Shown one piece after another: positions 34,747 to 64,000 of a stretch of DNA of 64,000 bases. How positions within the stretch are numbered: position 1 is the stretch's first letter; every line of letters starts with the position of its first letter. The DNA lies in the NCBI GenBank assembly GCA_033675265.1, contig JAUJYZ010001501.1, positions 1 through 64,000 of the forward strand, in the 5' to 3' direction. Under the pieces are notes generated by a model. That model saw nothing but the letters and a program-made list of their open reading frames with translations, made no database searches and was not told where the DNA came from. This DNA comes from Actinostola sp. cb2023 (taxonomy: Eukaryota > Cnidaria > Anthozoa > Actiniaria > Actinostolidae). Made by a program: the position numbers and the translations under genes.

Positions 34747-35032
34747 TTATACTGATGGTTATTTCGTGGCTACTTCGCAAGCGTACATGCGATAAAGCTC
34801 AAGCATGCAAGTCGCCTGCATGATCTAACGTACGTTCGAAATTAGTGCAATATGTGCAATGACTTGAATATCTGAACAGAAATAATTTATGTGATTTCCT
34901 CCTTTCTCTTCTTATTTTACACTGATGACTAGCAAGCAAGGAAAAGCCAAGAAATAGTTAACTTTTTCACATAACTGCAAATTCGCAGTAAAATCGACAC
35001 TTGTCCAGTTTCAGGCGCCAGATCGCCAGTAT

Positions 35033-35268
35033 ACACCTATTTCAAAAAACGTTGGCATCTGAAATCTGAATCTGAAATCTGAATCTGAAATCTTATTATT
35101 ATTGTGGGTATGAGGGTATTTTCTTGTAATTACTGGAATATGCCTACACGACCTTTAGGCGAAGACCTGCGTTGGCGAATAGTGTGGCTAGAGTGTTGTT
35201 AGGTCACAGATTCAGATTTCAGATTCAGATTTCAGATGCCAACGTTTTTTGAAATAGGTGTATACCGG
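35033..35268. mobile_element. MITE with tacacctatttcaaaaaacgttg termini (copy 1)
   Basis: Perfect ends tatacacctatttcaaaaaa and its mirror, then ctgaaatctgaatctgaaat / its mirror. Flanking TA suggests a Tc1/mariner relative. Another copy interrupts the 21-bp array at 47672-47981; a single end is at 51966. Confidence 0.75.
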
Positions 35269-35667
35269 GCGTAATGGCAACGGTTAGTCAGTTCTGGGAA
35301 AAACTTGAGATGCGCAGATGCAGTTCTTATGAAAACCGGATTTTAAACGAAGCGAATTTCAACGTTGGAAATATGCCGAAAAACATGGTTCAAGAAAGTC
35401 GAAATCTTTATGGAATTCAATTTTCAACAGTTGTCTATAACCTGGAAAGGCCTCGTGGGACTTCATTTGCTCCCAAGCATCATTCGGGGGACTCAATGAA
35501 TTTGTGCGTCTACAAATAAGAAAGGAAGGCTTAACTATGACTGAGTGGAGTGCAAGTCTGATTTCTGCATGGCCCAAAAATACACTTTTTTTTAGCAAAG
35601 TTCCATATAGTTTTACTCATTTTCAAATATCAAAAAACATAATGATAATACTATACTGAAAACTGTA

Positions 35668-35850
35668 AGTAATGGGGAGTTTGCAGGTGTGACATTTTGT
35701 TGCGTGACATTTTAAATTTTAATCCAACAAAAACAAAAAATAATATAATATTTGCTAATTTTGGTGTGCTCTTTTCAAATATTATATATTTTTGTTTTTG
35801 TTGGATTAAAATTTAAAATGTCACGCAACACCTGCAAACTCCCCATTGAA
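35668..35850. mobile_element. Palindromic MITE, ends atggggagtttgcaggtgt
   Basis: Arms atggggagtttgcaggtg and cacctgcaaactcccca, with tgttggattaaaatttaaaa and its mirror inside. AT-rich centre. Intergenic, between gene B and the Kv gene. Confidence 0.75.
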
Positions 35851-35869
35851 TTTGTCCCAAAGCTTTTTT

Positions 35870-36420
35870 GGAAAGTAATTATTTTGTATAGCAATGTAAA
35901 AGTAAAACAGTGCAAATGCTGAGTCATTCTTAGACATCAAAATGGCTTCCTAGAGATTCTGTCCAACAGTTTTATATATGGGAAGTAATTATGTTGTATA
36001 TACAAGAGGGCGGCTGAATGAGGTTAACTGACTACTGACAAACGAAGTATCAAACACGTTCAATTGTTGAAAACAGGATTTGGTCAGTTAATAGTTAACT
36101 AATATTTAGCTGACAAGGTAAAAATGTAACTGACAACTGACAAATGACAAATGACCAAATAATTGACTGACAACTGACATATAGACTCCCCCATTCAGAC
36201 CCTCTAACAATGTAAATGTAAAACAGTGCAAATGCTAAGTCATCCTAGCTTGGACATCAAAATGGCTTCCTAGAGATTCTGTCCAACAGTTTTATATATG
36301 GGAAGTAATTATTTTGTATGCCGGACAATGTAAAAGTAAAACAGTACAAATGCTCAGTCAATCTTAGACATCAAAATGGCTTCCTAGAGATTCTGTGAAA
36401 CGATGTTTGTTTTGGCTAAG
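35870..36420. repeat. Three copies of an about 120-bp repeat, one split by a MITE
   Basis: The unit contains aatgtaaaagtaaaacagtgc and atcaaaatggcttcctagag. An element with ends agagggcggctgaatgag and cattcagaccctct (36004-36208) interrupts the second interval. Confidence 0.65.
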
Positions 36421-36459
36421 TAAAAAATAAATATAACTGTATCCAAGTCAGTAGGCTAT

Positions 36460-37800
36460 TTGTAAATACTTTTAAACGCGAAAAAGAAAACTTGTGACTG
36501 TGTATATGTAGTTTTAACACGGCATTCATGTAAACCAATGTAACTAGCCATTACCAAAACGTGCAGGGGACTGTGTGTCTTGTGATTAGAACAGACTAGA
36601 CTAGACTCGGACAACAAAAAGAGAACGCTAGCTAAACCCATACGACTTCAGGCGATGCTATGGTTGACAAACTTGTCAACAGATCTAAGAGCTCTCCTAG
36701 GGGCGTACTATAAACAGAAGGAACTAAGCCATTTTAAAACCATCTTATATGGGAACAATAGAATCTTAACGCTCCACAGGGAGACGGTCGCATGATCAAT
36801 AAGCAGCGAGTGGTATTGCGATACATGACAAAAATATGAGTCTGTGAGCCGTGCTATGAGCACGTACTGCACAAGACAAATCCATGGACAATGGTCAACT
36901 TATTAAGTCGCTGAAAATTCAACAACATTAGCCATTACCTAAACCAGCAGGGGACTGGGAACGAGTTTATTAGAATTAATGTAATTATGAAATTAAGTTG
37001 ATGACATGAAACAACATGTTGAAATTAGTATATGTGCAAAGTGTGATCTGATTTGAGCGAATTCTGTCGGAATTATAAACTTTTGAAATTGTGTTGTCCA
37101 GCCAATTTTACAGTGAATGTATGATTTGGCTGGACAACGTCAAAAATTTACAAAGTTTTTATGGGAAAATAGACATCTTTGATGCCCTCTAGCATCGTCA
37201 ATATTAATTAAGCCAAAGTTCACCAAACTTTCCAGACTAGCTAAGTTTGATCTGCTCTCTCAGAAAATGATGCCCACTTTTGCTAGACAGTTTCTTATTG
37301 AATTAGTTTTACGGACTTGGTCCCAGTCCCTTGTGAAGGAATGGTCAACGATCAGCGTGCGTCCATCGAGTTATGGATGCACGCGGGAGGCTGCTAAGCA
37401 CGAGAGAAGCGTAAGAGTCGCACGAGGCGTAGCCGAGTGCGACTCTAGCTTCTTGAGTGCTTAGCAGCCGACCAAGTGCATCCATAACTCGATGGACGCA
37501 CAGCTGAAGCGTTGACCATTCCTTTTATAACATAGTTACTGCAAATTCAAATAAAACAATTTTATTTTCCAATTGATTTCCGAGCGCGCGCTATGGCGAT
37601 GACGTGAGCGTGCGTCCATTGAGTTATGGATGCAAGCTCGCGCACGCTAATTAGCCAATCAGAGCGCGCGTTATATCAATGCTATGTTATAACACGTTTT
37701 GGTAATGGCTAATTGCATTGGTTTACATGAATACCGTGTTAAAACTACATATACACAGTCACAAGTTTTCTTTTTCGCGTTTAAAAGTATTTACAAATAT
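36460..37800. mobile_element. Large composite inverted repeat, about 1.3 kb
   Basis: Outer arms of about 100 bp (tatttgtaaatacttttaaa, cgcgaaaaagaaaacttgtg, taaaccaatg) mirror each other at 36460-36560 and 37698-37800. Inside are a reversed gttgtccagcc element (36930-37330) and a palindrome at 37340-37525 around the hairpin aagcacgagagaagc. No coding capacity found in 33239-38793. Confidence 0.65.
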
Positions 37801-38793
37801 AGAAAGGCACAAATATCAACAAGTATGGACAGACATAAATGAATATTCAATTCAGTTGACGAGTTTGATTGGCTTCAATTTGTTTGAAAACGAAGAGACT
37901 GGTGCGGCGCATGTCAAATGGAAGTTTGTTCCAGATTCTTGGCTCGCTAATACATGAACAAGTGTAAATGTTCCACGTGGATTTCAAAAATGTAATTTAA
38001 AATAGTTACTCTGTCTTCAAAGAGTATTCTTAGAAAGTCGTTTTAGTATTCTTTCTGCGTATACTTTATGAGCAGTCCATCATATCTCCTCGCCCAATCA
38101 ATAGAATATATAGCTAATTGCATAATCGTTGTCGGGTTGATAATTATGAAAGCTATGACCAAAAGGAATTCTGGGGAAATAAAACTCTCAAATAACACCG
38201 TCAAATGATCGACCTTTTTATGCAGACTTGTAGGATCTTAGTTAAATTAATAGCTCATATGTAATGCAGGTCATGAACTGATTTCCCATCCATCATTGCG
38301 GTCTCAGCTTCTATGATTTATGATTTTCAGCCCGACAACGATTAAAGTTTTGCCCGCTGTGATTGGTTGTATATTTACCTCGTGTTGCCGTCTCTCAGTC
38401 GATCTTTGGGCTTTTAAATTGCCATTGGAAGATGTCAAAGTACGTACAAATAATGCTTTATTCATAATTTATCAAATCTATAGCTAAAAACAAATTAAAC
38501 CACACAGTTTTAAACAAACAACCATCCTTTAATATCCCAGCGCTCGTGGTGTCGTCGTAAAAAGAACTCGGGGGAAATTCGGAGAAAATTCGGAGTAAAC
38601 TCGGAGAAAACTCGTGCTCACATCATGGGTACTCGAATCCACTCGAATCCCGTTCGCGCCCCTCCCGAATGGATGGTTTACAACTGTTCAGTTCATAATA
38701 AAAATAGAATTTTTTTTTGTGTAATCGCTTCAGGTATATCAAATATTTACAATATGAAACCCAATCAAGACGATCGATAAAAAAGTTATTATT

Positions 38794-40342
38794 TTAAACG
38801 AAATTGAACCGTCCTTTTCTACGAAGACTATTCACTCGTATGAAATTCAAGTCGCCGAAATCTTGTTGAATGTGTTCATTAAATCGTTTGCATTTCTTGT
38901 GTAATTTCGCTTCGTTTTCCAGTCGATTGAATCGTGTCCAGCGGTTGAATATGATTGGTAAAATGGGCGCCACAATGATCACTCCAGACACTGCGCACAG
39001 GCCACCAGCTATTCGCCCCGCTGTAAAACAATTAAAATATGTCAATAAATAAATGCGTCTTTTTTTATGGGTTTCCTGTGGTACAGCACGCGCGCGCAAT
39101 CTGATACATAAGGTTGAGTTCCCTGTGCATAAAATGTATATTGTCTTTGTACTCACCAATGCTTTGAGGGACCATATTTCCATATCCCACAGAGAGCATT
39201 GTCATAAGTGCCCACCACAAAGCTGTAGGGATGCTGGTTAACTGGTTCGTGTCAGTAACAAAGATCTGCTCCAAATAATACGTAATGCTACCAAAAAACA
39301 GGCACAGAATGGACAATAGAAAATACAGCATCCACAGATCCCAGCGACTAGAGTATAAGGTCTTCCCCAGAATCAATAAACTTGTGTTGTAGCGGGATAT
39401 CTTGAGAACTCGGAAAATTTTCCCGATTCTGAGGACTCTCAGTACGGATAGGGGGGCAGTGATACGATGAATATCAAGAAAAATATTTATATAGAATGGT
39501 GCAATGGCCACAAAGTCAATTACGTTCAGGAAACTACAAATGAAGCGTAGTTTTTCACGACTGACAATGAAGCGTAGAAAGAGCTCCACAGTGAAGTAGC
39601 CAATGCAGATAGTCTCCGACAGAAACACCCAGTTCGCTCTTACATCCTGGAAATTGGCAGTGGCTAAAGTATGCAACTCGTTCTTCACATATGTGCCATA
39701 ACACAGCAGAAATATCGAAAACAGAATCAGAGATAAAGAGAAAATGTTGTAAGCTCTTGCACAAACATTGTGGCCCGAAACGTCAGGACTTTCGAGAATA
39801 ACCCACAGTTTGTCTCTCCATAGCTTCGATGATTTAACTTTGAATGACCTTTGAAGATCAACCAGTCGATCCCTGCTTTCTTGAGTTATGTACTCGTACA
39901 GTCCATAGAACGCAATCTCTTCCACGAATAAATGTTCAGGGATGTTTTCGGGTTGATCAAGGTGGCCATATTGGTAGAACAGACTCACGGATTCAGCAAC
40001 AACGCGATTGTGGTCGAAAAAGTACTCATCTCTCTTCGAATCGAAAAATGCACTCCTCTTCCTCTGGTCAGACAGCAAACTTTTGGGATACTTAGCAAGT
40101 TCTCGCAATGAAACCTGGAAGCATTTGCCGCTGACATTCACTTTGATGCCAGTAACTTTCGCTTGTCGAGGCTCATTCTGCCTCAAACTTGATAAACTTT
40201 CCTTCTGTTTTCGTGCTAAAAATGCTTTTGGCGAGCTGTTAGGAGAGTGATGGCGCCTAAGTAGGTCTTTGTTCCTAGGGTCATTTAAGGCCTCAAGGCT
40301 GCCAAAATATGGCTGCATTGTTAGTGGAGTAAGCTCCTTCAA
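38794..40342 (-). CDS. Shaker-like voltage-gated potassium channel subunit, complete
   Basis: Plasma-membrane Kv channel subunit, 470 residues. Exons 39157-40342 and 38794-39020 (minus) join across a phase-1 intron between the pore and S6. Order: T1 tetramerisation domain (about residues 60-140; NVSGKCFQVSLRELAKYP, RDEYFFDHNR), S1 (SLILFSIFLLCYG), S2 (FLSETICIGYFTVELFLRF), S3, S4 voltage sensor (VLRVLRIGKIFRVLKISR, third charge Lys), S5, pore helix and filter SVGYGN, S6. The T1 type is Kv1. Departures from Kv1: filter TVGYGD is SVGYGN, and the S6 hinge PVP is replaced by APILP. This could be a modulatory subunit that needs partners; expanded Shaker families with regulatory subunits are known in cnidarians. 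The start at 40342 is the first in-frame ATG. Confidence 0.95.
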
Positions 40343-40659
40343 GATACCACTTCGTTTTCTTCGTTGTAGTTCTTTTTACAGTCGAGTGCACACACTGTAT
40401 AACAAGAGAGGAATTTGCATACGTTACGTCTTTCATGTTTGCTCATTTGAAGTCATTTACGTTCAGGAAATTTCCATAAACATCTCGAAGTCAAAAGTTC
40501 CCGGCATCAGTGCTGATACCTATACTCAGAAAGAAACTCAATAAATACAAACAAAAGAGCGAAAATCACCAGTAAACATAAAACAAGTAATCAGAGAAAA
40601 ATCAACATGGGAAACTTTTTTATTATAACTGACAATGGTGAATATTGAAGTCAAGTGAA

Positions 40660-40893
40660 GCCGCTTTTACACGAGCAAGTTTTCCTTGACAAGGAAAAAT
40701 TGACAATTGTTTGTCATCTACACGAGCAAGTTTTCCTTGACAAGGAAAAATTGGCGATGTTTTTGTCGTCTACACGAGCAAGTTTTCCTTGACAAGGAAA
40801 AATTGGCGATGTTTTTGTCGTCTACACGAGCATGTCTTCCTTGTCAAGGAAAACTTGTCAAGGAAAATTTGCTCGTGTAGATTCGGCTTGAGT
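40660..40893. mobile_element. Palindromic element with tandem tctacacgagcaagttttcc units
   Basis: Three to four units of about 60 bp carry cacgagcaagttttccttg and its mirror, between inverted ends gccgcttttacacgagc and gctcgtgtagattcggc. A single-unit relative is at 63655-63792. It lies upstream of the Kv start. Confidence 0.75.
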
Positions 40894-41094
40894 TGCATTG
40901 ATCGATCAAACTTTATTTTAGTACTAAAATGAAAAACTGAGCAGTGCTTCTGAACGTGTGGCACTCGAATAATAAAACTATAGAGAAAGTAACCAAACGG
41001 GTCGGGGATCTCAGAGCACTGTTGGGGGTAAAACGGTAACTAAGACGTTTAGGCAGACATTTTATTAGCGCTATATAAATATATATTATTATTA

Positions 41095-41265
41095 GTAGAG
41101 GTAATCATACGGTTTCGAGTTCAATTTGGAAATAATTTGCACAAGTGTGTTTTTCAAAGAGTATCAAAATTGCACGAGCCCGTAGGGCGAGTGCAATTTG
41201 AGCTTTTTGAAAAACACACGAGTGCAAATTATTCCAAATCAATTGAACGAGAAATCGTATGATTA
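41095..41265. mobile_element. Palindromic MITE, ends ggtaatcatacg
   Basis: Arms aggtaatcatacggtttcgag / cgagaaatcgtatgattacc and aataatttgcacaagtgtg / its mirror. Followed at 41270-41350 by a tattcatgaaaaaa / ttttttcatgaata pair. Confidence 0.7.
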
Positions 41266-41446
41266 CCAATTAATCATATTCATGAAAAAAAGTAATTTTT
41301 CAACTGCACTGCTCTTAGCCAATCAGAATCGAGCATTTTTTTTTCATGAATATTATTATTAAATACATAAAACGAGAAGAAGTTAGGAAAATAATATAGA
41401 TTTAGTATGTTCCTTGAAACGCAAAACGGAAGCAGGACCGTACACA

Positions 41447-41637
41447 GCACAGAGGCAGGGGGCGGTTGCCCCCCCCCCCCCCTCCCCCACCCTAGCAAGA
41501 CGAAAAGATACCAAAAAGTAAGGAGAACTGTATTATTTCAGGGCTCCTGATTATTTTTATTAATTTCTTGCTGTGAAATACGTACTGCACCCCCCCCCCC
41601 TCACCCCCCTGAATTTTGGGTTATGTACGGCCCTGAG
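41447..41637. mobile_element. MITE, cagggccgtac family (copy 2)
   Basis: Ends ggaccgtacacagcacag and gttatgtacggccctg, with long C runs and aagataccaaaaagta inside, as at 6464-6626. It lies in the Kv/ABCG intergenic gap, which otherwise (40343-41933) shows no gene. Confidence 0.65.
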
Positions 41638-41933
41638 AACTCGAAAAAATCACTCAGTTACACGTCTATTTTCTATTTAATTTTCTTCGCTCAATTTCTT
41701 TCCTTCTTTTTCTTTTTTTCTTTTCTTCAAAAGGCTCAGCCAGATACTGATATCGATGTTGCCTGTCACGCGTGATGTTCTACCACAGGAAGCCCGCACT
41801 TTTCGCTAGGGACTGGTAATGGGTATTGCACCAGAGTGATGTACATTTGTATACTGGTCATTTATAGACTGCAAACGGCATAATCCAGTACTTGCAATAA
41901 CATCAACGCGAACGGTCTTCCTCTGCTGCTAAA

Positions 41934-63486
<21,553 letters not shown>

Positions 63487-63556
63487 CGTGTCTGTGTATT
63501 ATCTTCATCAAGATCACAACAAAGAGTCTCAAAATTATATAGAAACAGTTTATATA

Positions 63557-63953
63557 ATACTCCAGTTTCGAGTTGTTTACACACCGCTGTACTCCTTGAT
63601 AAAATACGCGTTTGCTCAGGCTTAGCCTCAATCCAGAGAATAACCAGTGGAATTAAGCCGCATCTACACGAACAATTTTTCCTTCACAAGTTTTCCTTGA
63701 CAAGGAAAACTTGCTCGTGTAGACGACAAAAACATCGCCATTATATATTTTTTCCTTGTCAAGGAAAACTTGTTCGTGTAGATGCTGCTTAACCAGTGGA
63801 ATTAAAAATGGTTTCTATTGTTGAATGTCAACACTTTTTCGCGTTCTCGTCGGTATTTGTGCATATTTTACACTGAATTGAGGCTAAGCCTGAGAAAATG
63901 CGTCTTTTGTCAAGGAGTACAGCGGTATCTAAACAACTCGAAACTGGAGTATT
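63557..63953. mobile_element. Foldback element, TIR aatactccagtttc (copy 2), carrying an inserted palindrome
   Basis: Ends aatactccagtttcgagttg and caactcgaaactggagtatt, as at 4075-4579. A palindrome at about 63655-63792 (gccgcatctacacga ... tcgtgtagatgctgctt) interrupts it, flanked by direct repeats of taaccagtggaattaa. 63487-63556 and 63954-64000 show nothing recognisable. Confidence 0.75.
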
Positions 63954-64000
63954 CAGGCACTGTTACTCCGGTCTATGACAAATACATTGAAGACTGGGGT

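Overview
This is a stretch of an intron-rich metazoan nuclear genome. Short exons with canonical GT/AG junctions are spread over kilobase introns, the sequence is AT-rich with many tacatgta motifs, and mobile-element remnants are dense. Gene content (Shaker-type Kv channel, furin-type MMP, flagellar LRRC23, REV1) and the style of the repeats (gggggtactc palindromes, tRNA-derived SINEs, a Penelope-like GIY-YIG fragment) fit an early-branching animal, most likely a cnidarian. That assignment is inference; no species can be named from the sequence alone.

Layout. (1) 1-5937, minus: 5' part of REV1 (first exon, BRCT exons, repeat-containing linker, start of the catalytic core); the gene runs off the left edge. 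(2) 6107-12752, plus: complete LRRC23 in 11 exons, head to head with REV1 across about 170 bp. (3) 15.8-19.9 kb, minus: a secreted matrix metalloproteinase with cysteine switch, furin site and zinc site, tail to tail with LRRC23; a 60-bp satellite follows it. (4) 20.9-21.3 kb, minus: tail of a Penelope-like element. (5) 23.4-25.9 kb, minus: unrecognised gene A, whose stop codon lies in the first unit of a 68-bp tandem array. (6) 28.2-33.2 kb, minus: unrecognised gene B. (7) 38.8-40.3 kb, minus: complete two-exon Shaker-like Kv channel subunit with an altered pore. (8) 41.9-63.5 kb, plus: a 15-exon ABCG half-transporter whose introns hold a 2.6-kb 21-bp minisatellite and many foldback elements.

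The genes are ordinary chromosomal neighbours, not an operon or a coordinated system. The only layouts suggesting shared regulation are the divergent REV1/LRRC23 pair and, more weakly, the divergent Kv/ABCG pair (1.6 kb apart).

Most other DNA is explained by three things: small inverted-repeat elements (more than 30 recognisable), tandem arrays (8, 15, 21, 39, 60, 68, 85 and about 90 bp units), and SINE fragments. The most unusual signals are where these meet: tandem arrays that appear to grow out of foldback elements, an array grown from a coding exon end, a trinucleotide expansion inside an element's terminal repeat, and a roughly 1-kb palindrome nested in another element. No prokaryotic-type defence or CRISPR system is present.
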